A stretch of 64,000 nucleotides of DNA from Artemia franciscana (Eukaryota > Arthropoda > Branchiopoda > Anostraca > Artemiidae). The DNA lies in assembly GCF_032884065.1 (NCBI RefSeq), contig NC_088872.1, positions 3,720,001 to 3,784,000 on the forward strand, read 5' to 3'. Within the stretch, counting starts at the first letter, position 1, and each line of letters opens with the position of its first letter. Below the pieces are notes generated by a model. It worked only from the letters and a program-made list of their open reading frames with translations, was not told where the DNA came from and made no database searches. Positions 1 to 11,145 of this stretch are shown here, in pieces. Both the position numbers and the translations under genes were made by a program.

Positions 1-895
1 TTTTAGGCTATTATCATTTTATGCTTGTATGTGGAAACACTGTTGACTACAAATTTCCCGTTTGAAATACATGAAAAGGTGTTATTTGACAAATGGAACA
101 CCTGGGTTACCATTACAAATTTCAAGCAGCAAATTCTAGTTAGCCTACGTTTTCGTATTTCTGCTTTGAAAATGGTTAATTTGTTTTGTTGTTGTTGGTT
201 TGTTATTTCCTTATGTCTCTCTATCTTTGTTCTTTGGTTTTCAGTTTTCCACTACTCCACACTGTATTGTCCATTTTCTCAGTACTTCTTATGGGAGGCT
301 ATAAATAAATTAAGACTTAAAACACCAAAGACAATGAAGGAGGAATGGGAAAGCCATCCTTGATTTAAAGTCAGGAAATATATTAGTTTTTCACCCCTTA
401 CTTCCCTTTTTTAAACATGGCACCTAAAATTTACTAAAAATTTCCAGTTTTTTCAGTTGGCAGTTTTACGTAGACAATTTTACCTGCAAATTTCTGCTAG
501 AGCGCAAATGCGCATCTACTGCTCGAATCAATTCAGTCTCCTTTCGGGAACAGAATGTTAAAATTGTTATTGTTATATCTAGTAACAACAAAATACTTAA
601 ATTTGAATTGCTTTGTCCCAGCCGAGCAGCTGAAACAGACGATAATGTAGTTAAAATATATTTGTTGGTTTAGTTCTCATTGCTTTGAAAAAAAAAAAAT
701 GTCATTTCTCTGAAATTCAGTTTCTTTTTGAAAGTACCAAGGACTTCAAAACAAAAACATTTTTGCCCTCTGATGCTTCTTTGGTCTACTTACGGTTGAA
801 AACAGGATTTCCTGGAAATTTTATTTTTATGTTTCAAATTATAAATTTAAATGGCAATCTATATATGTAAAAATAAGTTGTATGCATGTTTGTTT
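1..895. other. AT-rich stretch, nothing recognised
   Basis: Only short open frames without family resemblance, codon bias or splice context are present. I see no repeat family, RNA gene or exon here. Confidence 0.5.
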
Positions 896-956
896 TTTTT
901 GTAAAAAGAGGGTTTGCATATGACGTCATTATAAATATATAAGGCTTTGTATATGA

Positions 957-1175
957 CGTCATTATAAGATGACGTTACAGACCGGAACATCGGGACACAG
1001 GGAATATAAATGACGACCGGGACACTCAAAGAGAAATTACAGACAGGGACACCGGGACACAAATGACGACCGGGACACAGGAAATATAAATGACGACCAG
1101 GACACAGGGACACAACTACAACGGGGACGTCGGAAGGGCACAGGGGGGATATATAAATGACGACGGGGACACAGG
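957..1175 (+). repeat. GACGACCGGGACAC minisatellite inside the Helitron
   Basis: The motifs GACGACCGGGACAC, CGGGACACAGGG and AATATAAATGACGAC recur about six times with variable spacing. They are flanked on the left by two copies of ATGACGTCATTATAA (920-970). Composition is far richer in GC than the surroundings. It sits directly upstream of the helicase tail and probably belongs to the Helitron. Confidence 0.6.
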
Positions 1176-1191
1176 GAATAGTCGATCAACA

Positions 1192-1302
1192 ATCGCCATC
1201 AACAAAGCTCTAGGGCAATCATTAGAAAAATGCGGTATAGATCTGAATGCGGATTGTTTTTCCCACGGAAAATTATATGTTATATGTTCAAGAGTCGGTT
1301 AA
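1192..1302 (+). pseudogene. Helitron helicase C-terminal fragment
   Basis: The frame reads IAINKALGQSLEKCGIDLN followed by CFSHGKLYVICSRVG and a stop. This matches the last conserved motifs of Pif1-like Helitron helicases (INKAQGQSL...FSHGQLYVACSRV). The domain unwinds DNA during rolling-circle transposition. Only the C-terminal 36 residues are here; the ATPase Walker motifs and the Rep nuclease are absent, so it is a fragment. The family assignment is from motif memory, not a search. Confidence 0.65.
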
Positions 1303-1407
1303 CCTGACAATCTATTACACAACTACAATGGTGCGTAACTAATACGGCGCGTAACGATTTAGCGCGTGGGGGGGCTTGGAGGGGCACGAAGCGCCCCTAC
1401 CAACTAG

Positions 1408-2704
1408 TTGTTGGTACACCAACACACCAACAGCTAGTACTAAATATGTGTCAGTGTTGCCACTTTGAATTACGAAAACAAATAAGCAAAACTGATAAGT
1501 TAAGTATGGAAATGGTTTTTGTCTATAAAGATTCAAACAACAGCAATATACTGCTTCCCGAAGACAACTACACCATCTCTGGAAAGCTCTACACCATCTC
1601 TCTACACCATACTCTTGTAAGCTGCTTGGTGTCATATATTTTTAGCTACTCTTTGCTGATTTTCATCCAAGTTCCATTTTTCAATTTGGTACCCTCTAAT
1701 ACCAGAAACTACATAGGATATTGAGGTCTTTTCATTGGAATTAGAATTTCCGATTTTTCCCTAGTTTTTCGGGATATACAGTTGTATTTGCTCTTAACTA
1801 ATTCAAATAATCAGATCCTATTTTCACTGTCCTTGGTAAAAAAGGATTCAAATTGGATAGTAAAACGCGCTTAAACTATGATGATGCGTTAAAAAAAAAC
1901 GGGTAACAAGAAATTTGAATGCCAGGTTACTCCAAGCAAGGAGGATGAATTTGTAGCGCAGATCAAAATACATGGTATATGATATATGTATTTGCATTCT
2001 TAGTTGACCAAGAAAACATATGGTCTATTGGGGGGCTCTTTTATAGCCTTTTTTATAGAGAAAATCGTTAAAGTCTGATTGTGCATTAAAATAAATTTTG
2101 ACTTACAAGAAATTTGAAAGCCATGTTACTCCAAGCCCAGAGAATGATTCTGTGGTGCAGGTCAAAATTTATATATACATTTCTATTCTTAGTTGACCAT
2201 GAAAATAGTTACACCCATTACAGATCTAAGGAACACTTTATTAAAAATATATGGGTTATGTATTTGGGCACAATGAACATTCATGTTGAGCTGGTCAGGG
2301 TGGCTGACCTTGGCCTGGAGTTCAGCAGATACTAAAAAAAGAGAATGTCTTATCAGTGGCCCTTCGTGAAACTCCGACGGGGCTTATTCCACTGATGGAC
2401 TAAAATCTTTATCAACAATAACTATTTTAATTGGAAATTCGTAGAAATTAAGATGAATGACTGGGGAGTTGGCAAGAAGTGTAATTTTCATTTTCAACCC
2501 TTCCAAAACTCAAAAAACAGCTAATCACACTCCTCATTAAAAATGACGTATGTTTGAAGAGGATAAAGTTAGTTGAAGAGGATAAATATACTTTTCAAGT
2601 TTGGATTTTTCCCGCATCTACATTGCCAAGGAGAGCTTAAATCCACTGTGCTACCACAGGATTATCATCTCCCATATAGTTTTTAGAGAAATGATGGTGT
2701 CTGT
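1408..2704. other. AT-rich stretch, mostly unrecognised
   Basis: Apart from the imperfect tandem duplication at 1865-2230 I see no gene, RNA or known repeat. Open frames at 1446-1724, 2114-2335 and 2601-2852 are short and show no family motif. Confidence 0.45.
1865..2230 (+). repeat. Imperfect tandem duplication, about 200-bp unit
   Basis: Unit 1 (about 1865-2034) and unit 2 (about 2064-2230) share, in order, ACAAGAAATTTGAA, GTTACTCCAAGC, a GATGAATTTGTAG/ATGATTCTGTGG block, AGGTCAAAAT or AGATCAAAAT, and CTTAGTTGACCA. Mismatches and small indels are common, so the duplication is old. The function is unknown. Confidence 0.65.
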
Positions 2705-3045
2705 GCGTGTGACTCAAACCACCGTTAACTCAGTTTTGTTCTATTCAGCCCATTTAACTCAACCCTCGTTCGACTCAAAACCCGTTCAAACCAACCATCA
2801 CTCAATTCAATTCAGATCTAACTCAATCCTGTATAATTCAAACCCCTTATAATTCAACCATCAGTCACCTCAACCCAATTCAGCTGAAACCCCGGCAGAA
2901 ATGAATGCCCACTAAACTCAAACCCATTTAGTTAGACTGCCAAGTAACACACCCATCATTTTACTCAGCCCTTTTAACTCGAGCCCAATGCAATTCAGCC
3001 CCCATTTTTATTCAACCCCTGTTTATTTCATCATTTATTCAAACT
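2705..3045 (+). repeat. Degenerate ACTCAACCC minisatellite
   Basis: About fifteen variants of (A/T)TTCAACCC or AACTCAAACCC recur roughly every 15-25 bases, for example TTTAACTCAACCC, AATTCAGATC, TTATAATTCAACC and TTATTCAACCCC. Spacing is irregular, which suggests a decayed minisatellite rather than a young array. The strand is strongly asymmetric: almost no G. Confidence 0.55.
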
Positions 3046-4039
3046 GGCCTGAGCAGCGCCAAGTAGAAGCTCCAAATTTGCTTCTCACTTCGCTTGATGT
3101 TTCCAACCTATTTATGCATGTAGGTATATATTTTCAAAAAAAGCCATCAGGCCATAGGAAAAATAAAACAAACAAACAAAATAGAACATAAACATAACAA
3201 AACTAATAAGAAAATTACAAATAAATTAAAAAGAAAAAAAATATTCTGCGATGCCTTAAACATAAAAACGGGCCCAATGCTTGAATAATTTTACAGGATT
3301 TAGGCTTTAAGCGAATCAGGCCTTCTAAGGTATTTTGGTAAAGTTATGACGGAAAATTTGTCAAAATCTCATTTAATTAGGACCAACTGAAGGACCAGTT
3401 AATGGACACCTTTTTTGGTGGGGCAAACAAAACCCTAATTCTGAGAACCTTGGATAGTTCTGAGAACCTTGGATAATTTCCTTGTAATTCTGAGATCCAG
3501 TGACCAGCTAGTGCTGGAAACAAAAGAAAAAGAAGACAAATCTGGGTTTCAATCTCTTTGTCGAAATTGCTAAAATTCAGCTTCATAATTAATTTTACTG
3601 TTAAGATGAAAATAAATAGAATGTATCATTAATGATTCACTTGGCAGTTTTTCTAAAGCTTCTTTTTTTCCACTTGCAAAGCGGCTTGAAGGTGGAATAT
3701 ACAAGATGGAAATTGTAAAGGCCAAACAAGGGTTTTCGATCAAGGAGTTGTCAGTGGTAGACTGTTTTTGGTTTCGAGCCATTTTCACTCCGATACTAAA
3801 ATCCCATTTTGGTGCCATATGGTATTTTATGACAGCGTTGTCCCGTGAAATTACAAAAAAAAAGTAAATTTGAGCATTAGGTTTAAAATGACCTCTTATG
3901 GCCGAGGTATGTTCTGTATTTGTATTGTTCTGTATCTGTATGTTCTGTATATGTTCTGTACAACAGGATGTACCTGTTACTGCAAACATAATTCAATTGC
4001 ATTCGTGCGTGGGCATGCTATGTTGTTTTCACTGTCTTA
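3046..4039. other. AT-rich stretch with two tiny direct repeats
   Basis: A 20-base direct duplication (TTCTGAGAACCTTGGATA, 3440-3477) and a TTCTGTAT-type microsatellite (3911-3962) are visible. Nothing else is recognised. Confidence 0.45.
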
Positions 4040-4180
4040 TATAGTATTAAATCAAAAAACAAGTTTTTTTAACTGCAAGTAAGAAGCGACATTAAAACTT
4101 GAAACCAACAGAAATTATTTCGTATATGAAAGGGGTTGTCCCTCCTCAAGTACCTTCTTTTCCCTCTCCAACCCTTCAGT
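4040..4180 (+). repeat. Solo half-arm of the cap-and-tail hairpin
   Basis: AACTGCAAGTAAGAAGCGACATTAAAACTTG, given here in outline only, begins near 4070 and runs into ATTATTTCGTATATGAAAGGGG. That is the left arm of the tail hairpin seen intact at 4634-4880, but the right arm is missing here. A decayed single-arm relic. Confidence 0.6.
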
Positions 4181-4604
4181 AGAAGAGCCATTGGAATTCA
4201 GTTTAGCGTAAAGGTTTGTGGGACGGACGAAAGCCAACTTTCTCCAATATGCTTAGGACTTTGCATGTGTAGAGGTTTAAACAGAAACTAAGCACATTTA
4301 ACACATTTGACATATGGAACATTTATGTTTGTACATTTGACATAGCATTTTACTATGAGGGGGATTAAAGTTAAAAACGGTGAAATGCACAAAATTTGAC
4401 ATCGCGGTATTTCTTTACATCTCAAAACTTCATAAGTTGGCATGGAAAAGGATTGAGCTTTACTGCCGTATACGGTTCCTCACGGCCCAACAGTGCTATT
4501 TCATTCCTGAAGTCAAATAATTTTTTTTCCTTCGTGGTTTTATCTTATTTTAATTATATGAAATTTGTTTTAATTATTTTATGATTTTCATCAGCTCTAT
4601 TTTA
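4181..4604. other. Unrecognised AT-rich spacer
   Basis: No exon, RNA or repeat is recognised between the half-arm relic and the next full repeat copy. Confidence 0.4.
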
Positions 4605-6264
4605 TAATTAAATAAAAAAAACTATTTTTTTTTAGCTGAAAGTAAGGAGCGATATTAAAACTTAAAACGAACAGAAATTACTCCGTATATGAAATGGGTT
4701 GTTCCCTCCGCAATCCCTCGCTCTTTACGCTAAAGCTTTTAATTGTTTTAAAAAGTAGAATTGTGGCAAAGAGTCAAACTTTAGCGTAAAGAGCGAGGGA
4801 TTGCGGAGGGGACAACCCATTTCATATATGGAGTAATTTCTGTTCGTTTTAAGTTTTAATGTCGCTCCTTACTTTCAGCTAAAAAAAAATAGTTTTTTTT
4901 ATTTAATTTCTAAACGTTTTTGAATTAATGCATGTTTGGTTTGGCTCTCAGCACATGAATTATTAAAATGAAATTTGTATATTAATTCTTTTTTTGGCTA
5001 AATGGCTTTCTCTTAGTTTTGATCAGACGATTTTGAGAAATAAGGGGTGGAGAAGGAGGCCTAGTTGCCCTCCAATTTTCCGGTTACTTAAAAAGGCAAC
5101 TAGAACTTTTAATTTTTAACGAACGTTTTTATTAGTAAAAAATATACGTAACTTAAGAATTAACTTACGTAACAAAGTTTCATAATCTTATATTTTTATT
5201 ATGTATACAAGGGGGTTTGTACCCTCGTTAATACCTCGCTCTTTACACTAAATCGTTACACTAATCGTTCTCCTCCTAAATACCTCACTCTTTATGCTAA
5301 AGTATTTTTAGAACCCCTCATATGCGTAATAATCTCTGTTCGTTTTAAGTTTCAATGCTACTCCTTCCTTTCATTTGAAAAAACGTTTTCATGTTTATTT
5401 TTCATTGTTTTCTTATAGTAATGCTAGAAAATCCTGCGCCCTTTTCATTGAATTTTTCTTCCCCCATGACAGATTCCTCCAAGGAAAGATCCTCCAATAT
5501 AGCCCCCTCTCCTCAGCCCCACCCCCGAACAAAATAAAATCCCCCTGAAAACGTCTGTACACTTCCCAATAACCATTACTATATGTAAACTCTGGTCAAA
5601 GTTTGTATTTTGCAGCCCCTCCCCCAGGGATTGTGGGGGAGTAAGTCATCCCCAAAGACATAGTTATTATGGTTTTCGACTATGCTCAATAAAATGGCTA
5701 TCTCAAAACTTTGATTCGTTGACTTTGGGAAAAAATGAGCGCGGGAGGGGGCCTAGATGCCCTCCAATTTTCTGGTCACTTAAAAAGGGCACTAGAACTT
5801 TTCATTTCCGTTAGAATGAGCTCTCTTGCGAGATTCTAGGACCACTTGGTCGATACGATGACCCCTGGGGAAAAAAAAAACAAAAAACAAACAAACAAAT
5901 AAACACGCACCCGTGATTTGTCTTCTGGCAAAAAATACAAAATTCCACATTTTTGTAGATAGGAGCTTGAAACTTCTACAGTAGGGTTCTCTGATACGCT
6001 GAATCTGATGGTGTCATTTTCGTTAAGGTTCTATGACTTTTAGGGGGTGTTTCCCCCTATGTTCTTAAATAAGGCAAATTTTCTCAGGCTCGTAACTTTT
6101 GATGGGTAAGACTAAACTTGATTAAACTTATATATATTTAAAATTAGCATTAAAATGTGATTCTTTTGATGTAGCTATTGGTATCAAAATTCAATTTTTT
6201 AGAGTTTTGGTTACTATTGAGCCGGGTCGCTCCTTACTATAGTTCGTTACCACGAACTGTTTGA
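4605..6264 (-). mobile_element. Cap-and-tail repeat, copy R1
   Basis: Read on the plus strand this copy starts with the tail hairpin (arms from AGCTGAAAGTAAGG at 4634 to the mirror at 4880; loop 4736-4778). It then passes the internal modules and ends with the palindromic cap TTCGTTACCACGAA followed by CTGTTTGA at 6264. Both ends carry GTAAGGAGCGA in inverted orientation just inside the terminus. The internal second hairpin (5235-5300) has lost most of its loop. No frame resembling a transposase is present, so it must be non-autonomous if it is a transposon. Closest relatives in the window are R2 and F2. Confidence 0.7.
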
Positions 6265-8332
6265 CTCAGGTATGAAAGGGTGCCTTAATTAGCTGGTTCT
6301 GCCAAATAATTGCTATTCTGCGAGGAAAGTCTTTTTAAGGGCTTTCTTTTTTGTAAGCAAGTTAGTAGTTGGAAAACAAACTATGATTTTAACTACGTAT
6401 CTTTGACCCTAATAAGAGAACATGATTTTTTTTTATCATTATTGTTTAACTGAGTAACAATGAGGTTTTCAAAGGCAAATTCTGAGGGGAGTTTAATTTC
6501 AGTCCAACAGTCAAATTTTATATCACCAAATGAAAATCATAGAGCCCTTAATGTCTGGAAAATATTCGATTCCTAAATCTATCGGATCAGAGTTAAAAAT
6601 TTTAGTCAAAAAATTTAAGTTGGGGATATATTTTATTTTATTTAATGATCCATTGAGATATTTACATATAAATTCACTGCATAAAATTGAAATCTTGGTG
6701 ATTAAGGCTATTTGTCAATTTCATGTTAAGGCCGAATCTTGATAAATCGGAGCCTGCCTCAAGCGGAATAATTTCCCCTGTCGTTTAATATCCGCCTAAG
6801 ACATGTTTCACATTTTTGGGTGATTGATCAAATATGTCGGGCCTATCACCTTGTTTCATATGCTTTAGAGCTTTTTCAGAAGAAACATATTATTTTGCTT
6901 CAAAAGCCTAGAGACCAAAATACGCGTCGAACGCAATGAGGTTTTTTTGAAATTAGAGACTGTGTTGTCAATCTCAATTGTCCGTAGAGTTAGTCGCTTG
7001 ACGACAACCATATCAGTTAAAACCAACTGTTCTGTCTGTAGCATTAATTGGGGGGGGGGGTCATTCTCCCTCCAAGATGTTTTCCCCTCCCCCAGATTTT
7101 GAGAGCTACTTTTTGGTATCTTTGTTGAAAAGTTTGTTTTGGTATTTTCATTGAATAGATGAAGAAAATTCAAAAAGACCCCCCCCCCTAAATTAAAAAT
7201 GATTTTTTGCCTCCATCCCTCAATACCTCTTTATGTACTGACACTGCTGGTGTCTATTGGCTTCTTAGAAATTTTTTGAAAAATCAACACTTTTTTTAGC
7301 CTAATATCTGACTCTGCTGTAGGCTACTACAGAGCCAGAATTCCCACTAGAACCTTTGGCTCTGGCTCATAGAACCTTTTACACTAGTATAACTTAAGAT
7401 TGCGTTAGGTTATGAAATCTTACGGACCGAAGTTTGTCGGTTACGCAGGCAATGTCAGGTCGACTTGAGCTCTATTCGGAATTTTACGTTATGTATGTTT
7501 ATGTACAATAGGGGAAAGTTAGCATACCAGCAACAAAATATAGTTTCGGAATAAGGAATGAATTAATTTTAAAAACATATTAATAAGCTTTTCATAGAAA
7601 ACAGTCCACACTTGTTGACTTTAATTTGCGCTTTACTTTACTTATAATGATAGTCTCATATACCATAAAATTTTCTTTTCCTATAGAAAAGTTTTGATCT
7701 AGAAGTAAGATTGTAGATAAATAATTTCTTAGTAAAAACAAACCAATTGTAGCAGTTGAAGCATTTTGATAATCTCCCTAAGGAAGTTCCCTTTCGGGAA
7801 AAAATTAGTAATTATGTAGCTACTGATTACTAATTACGTCATTGCTCTTAGTATTACCGAATATTTTGTAACACTCGAACTATTCTAGCATTAAAGCTTA
7901 TTTTAGAAGCTGATTTCAAACGTTTTTAATTCGACTACAAGTTTCATTTAGGTTTAAAAAACTAAAAGTGTAGCATTGTGCACTGTTGTATTTAGCCAAC
8001 CAATCAGTGGCGGCAATTTGCCAAAACAAGTCAGATTGGGGTTGGGGCAAAATGTATTTTTGAAAATATAGGGGGGAAGCGAATATATTTTTCAGTATCT
8101 TGGGCAAGTGTGTATGGCAATGTTGGTGTTTATGATTTTTTTTTCAATGAAAATACTAAAACAAGATATATTTCAAATGCAGGGGGCCTAGATTTTTAAC
8201 ATCTAAGGTGGTTAATTGCACCAATAAAGACAAGGAAAAGATATGCACTTGAACCTTAATACTCGTATCAAGACTCCTTATACCTGTTATAGTACCTCTG
8301 TTACCTATAAGAGACACAGTTATGTTCATAAA
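6265..8332. other. AT-rich stretch, nothing recognised
   Basis: Short open frames at 6530-6742, 6865-7173 and 7916-8107 have no recognisable motif. A G10 run at 7051 and a C-rich run near 7180 are simple-sequence features. No exon or repeat family is recognised. Confidence 0.45.
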
Positions 8333-8566
8333 AGAGCCAGGCAGGGCCTGTCACTTCTCCTACTCTGTTTATTAATTTTGGACGGACGGGGAAAACGCCT
8401 TTCTTCATGTAATTTTCACCGAATCCACATATTGTTTGTCTTATATGCTAATGATATTCTCAACTCGGTTGAGCTGATCTCTAGAATCATTTTCCATTTA
8501 TTTGATGTACGCTACAATCTTGGCCTAGAATTCAAGTCATAGAAAACTAAGAAGGTTTTTTTTTTT
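8333..8566 (+). pseudogene. LINE reverse-transcriptase fragment
   Basis: The frame contains RARQGLSLLLLCLLI, then LFVLYANDILNS, then VRYNLGLEFKS, a stop, and KTKKVF. The order and spacing match RT motifs B (RQGCPLSPLLF), C (YADDI, here YAND, so the second catalytic aspartate is lost) and the downstream LGLEFNxxKTK segment of non-LTR retrotransposons. Only about 75 codons survive. It is not close to the intact LINE at 30.9-33.8 kb, whose motif C is FADD and whose following residues differ. Confidence 0.55.
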
Positions 8567-9924
8567 AATTGTTATGGTGATTACCCATCACAGCCTGTTT
8601 CCCTTGCTACTTTGGTCATTAAGACCCTTAAACCGTATCTCATACTCGGATTGGCACCTCTATTCGCCACACTCACAGTCTTTTGATCCCTCATTTTTCT
8701 ATACGAAAATTTGCCTCCTTATCTTTGATTTTTCCAAATAAACTTCATTTCTACCGTTTTTACGTCGCCAGTCTTGGTAACATTGTCACGCTGCCCCATC
8801 TTTTTGTTTGTTGGGCCTTTCTGGAAGATAATCCGTTCCTTCTTCTTCCGTTTTGCCAAATATCTGCTTCACATTTTTTGATTCTAGGCGTTTACCCCAC
8901 GGAAAATCCCCCCAAAGAAAATACCATCCTGGACAATACTCCCCCCCTGGAAAATACCCCGGAAAAAGTCCCCCTGGAAGATTCGTATTTGGACATCCCC
9001 TTCCCTCAGAAAATACCCCCCCCCCACTGCAGCAGGGTGGCCTCCAGTCACTTCTGACTAATAAAAAGGATTAGAAATCTCAATTTTCGATCTGATGAGC
9101 ATCCTCAGAAGTTTATGTGACCATGAACTGTAAGTGTGGATGAGTAAGGGGCAGTTTCCATCCTATAGGAAATAAATTCTGCTCATTTTGGGGTTTAAGG
9201 TTACTCTTTACTTTCATAATAACAACGTATGCTGTAATTCCCAGAAATAATCAGGAAGTAGATATAATTTTACATTTTAATTCGTATTTTAAAGTTTCTT
9301 TTGTAAAGTCTCCCCCCCAAAAAAATCCTGGTTACGGCCCTAGGAATTGTACATCAATTTCTACCTTCACCCTCCCTCGTCTCTCCCTTAGAACAAATTT
9401 TGGATTTATCCGATGGTTCAATGAGAGCTGGGATATTTTGGCATTACAATGCATTGTTTGAGGTATCTTCATCCCTCCCTAACTAAAAAACTATCAGAGA
9501 ACCTCATTTTAAAAGTTTAAATGCCTTTTTAAGTTGCATAATTTGTAATATGCAGCAAATGACCGTAAAAAGAAAAATGCCAAGACCCCCATGGTTTAGA
9601 ACCCTTAGTTATTTTATCTATAATTTGTTAACTTTTTTTTCTTGTTCAATATTAATTTATTAGTGTTGCTGTAGCTGCTTAAAGTGAAATTGTTTTTGCT
9701 TTCTTTTATCTCTTTTTTATGCCCGGTCCTTTTGCTTGTTTTATTAGACGGGATTTCCATTAACTGAAACTAAATTTAATGCTCGAAAAAGTTTTAAGTA
9801 GTTTCTACAAATATCTTAGGAAAAAAGAATTCAAAGAATTCTTTAAATGCTCTTTCCTTTATATTCGTACTTAACTATTTAAGTTTAAATGCTATTACAA
9901 TACTTTTTCTGTATGTAAGCTTAA
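8567..9924. other. Unrecognised stretch with phased GGAAAA/CCCC motifs
   Basis: At 8890-9020 units of the type CCCCTGGAAAATACC recur about every 15-20 bases. The same texture occurs inside old cap-and-tail copies (39120-39370, 50520-51010), so this is probably a relic of that family; a decayed hairpin arm follows at about 9120-9215. From 9300 to 9924 nothing is recognised. Confidence 0.4.
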
Positions 9925-10020
9925 AGAAAGAGCCAGGAGCTCAAGTGGCAATTGTGACGAGGTCGGAGCCTAAGATTAGACTCGGTACAAGAGTTATCGA
10001 TTTGATCGTACCAGCACGTC
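9925..10020 (+). repeat. Second palindrome-ended repeat family, fragment 1
   Basis: Contains GGCAATTGTGACGAGGTCGG, then TAGACTCGGTAC, AGAGTTATCGATTT and CCTAGCACGTCAAGAGG. The first three blocks recur at 10345-10505, and CCTAGCACGTC recurs at 12230, linking the fragments to one family. Confidence 0.55.
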
Positions 10021-10344
10021 GAGAACCTAGCACGTCAAGAGGGATTTTTCCAAATTCTTTGCTTCTATCAATTTCTCAATAATTTTCACATGGAAGTTCA
10101 CAGATTTTCACTCAGTTCATCCATTTTCCTTTCTCCTTTTTTCAAAGTAGTTCACCTCCTTGGAAGCCAAGCGTATTTGTATGCTTATCACATTTTGTTC
10201 AAAAGATAAAGTTTTTTGTCCAGCTTTAGATTTTATCTTCTTTAGATTATTTTCTAATCAAATCCTTCATAAGCCAAAGCCCACCAGATTCGACCTTTTC
10301 ATCTACCAGATACATTTCACTCAGGTTATAGCTATTAAAAGACA

Positions 10345-10505
10345 AAAGCCAAGAGCTGATATGGCAATTGTGACGAGGTCGGAAGAGCCAAGAGCTAGGA
10401 GCTCATATGGCACTTTTAACGAAGTCGGAAGAGGCAAGAGCTCATATGGCACTTGTGACGGGGTTGGAACCTAAAATTAGACTCGGTACTAGAGTTATCG
10501 ATTTT
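10345..10505 (+). repeat. Second repeat family, fragment 2: three 38-46-bp units
   Basis: Three tandem units (10345-10382, 10383-10428, 10429-10467) each read AGCCAAGAGCT ... ATATGGCA(A/C)TT ... ACGA(A/G)GTCGG with small differences. They are followed by the same TAGACTCGGTAC/AGAGTTATCGATTT block as fragment 1. Confidence 0.6.
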
Positions 10506-10695
10506 GCTGTTCTTAGTTTATTGGCAATTATTAAAAAGATAAACTTGCAAATACAGTGTTCCTGTAATCTATTCTTTTTTTTATTGTTTCATTGTTGTAT
10601 TCTTGTCTAATTTTTCTTTTTGATGTTTTACCTTTTTTAGCACATTTGGAAAAGTGATGAAAAACTTTCAGAAATTAGACTGAAAAAACAGTCCT

Positions 10696-10880
10696 TTTTA
10701 AATGAAAGTAAGGAGCGACATTAAAACTTAACCGAACAGAAATCATTCCGTATATGAAAAGGGCTTTCCCGTCCTTAACATTTCGCCCTTTACGTTAAAG
10801 TTATATTGTTTTAAAAAGTAGAGTTGTGACAAAGTCAAACTCTAGCGTATCAAACTTTCATATACAGAATAATTTATCCC
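10696..10880. repeat. Solo decayed tail hairpin of the cap-and-tail repeat
   Basis: The left arm (AAATGAAAGTAAGGAGCGAC...) and a shortened right arm ending near TTTCATATACAGAATAATTT flank a loop at 10801-10839 that reads AAAAAGTAGAGTTG...AAAGTC. No body or cap is attached. It lies only 48 bp from the tRNA-Asp gene. Confidence 0.65.
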
Positions 10881-10921
10881 AATAACTGTATAAAATGGAA
10901 TTCTTCATTTAAATTTAACTC

Positions 10922-10925
10922 AAAA
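10922..10925 (-). terminator. Pol III T-run terminator of tRNA-Asp
   Basis: On the minus strand TTTT follows the tRNA discriminator base by three nucleotides, the usual minimal RNA polymerase III terminator. Confidence 0.7.
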
Positions 10926-10928
10926 GTC

Positions 10929-11000
10929 CTCCCCGGCGGGGAATCGAACCCCGGTCTCCCGCGTGACAGGCGGGGATACTGACCACTATACTACCGAGGA
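10929..11000 (-). tRNA. tRNA-Asp(GUC)
   Basis: The minus strand folds into a complete 72-nt cloverleaf. The acceptor stem is TCCTCGG paired with CCGGGGA and the discriminator is G. The anticodon arm is CCGCC-TGTCACG-GGCGG-like, giving GUC, and the T arm is CCGGGGTTCGATTCCCCG. The internal A box (TAGTATAGTGGTCAGTA) and B box (GGTTCGATTCC) are intact and no intron is present. A T-run follows. It looks functional, although a tRNA-derived repeat cannot be excluded without genome-wide copy counts. Confidence 0.95.
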
Positions 11001-11145
11001 CATGAATTTTGAACCGCATATTATTTTTTATAACGAATTCTTATCTACAAGTAATTTTTAATAGTGAACTCAAGCGACAAGACTGACGAAAATTTACAAC
11101 ATTCAGTGGCAGCACTCAAGGAAATACAAAAAAAAAGAAAAAATA

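Larger units (their letters stand above)
896..1407 (+). mobile_element. Helitron, 3' part
   Basis: The right end has the classic Helitron layout: a GC-rich hairpin with stem AGGGGC (1380-1385) and GCCCCT (1393-1398), then nine bases ending in CTAG at 1407, followed by T at 1408, the expected A/T insertion point. Just upstream lies a frame encoding the C-terminal end of a Helitron/Pif1-type helicase (1192-1302), preceded by a GC-rich minisatellite. No 5' end or Rep domain is visible, so this is a 5'-truncated copy. The left boundary is approximate, taken from the change in base composition. Confidence 0.7.

Noticed and set aside
25-363. 112-codon open frame at the left edge
   Set aside because: Low-complexity aromatic/leucine-rich translation, no motif, no splice or promoter context; typical chance frame in AT-rich DNA.
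8683-9074. Two overlapping frames rich in PPKENTILDNTPP-like peptides
   Set aside because: The proline-rich peptide is produced by the GGAAAA/CCCC quasi-repeat, and both frames look equally protein-like.
10160-10474. Frame with a repeated SSYGT peptide
   Set aside because: The repetition mirrors the three 38-46-bp DNA units of a dispersed repeat; the start lies in unrelated AT-rich DNA.
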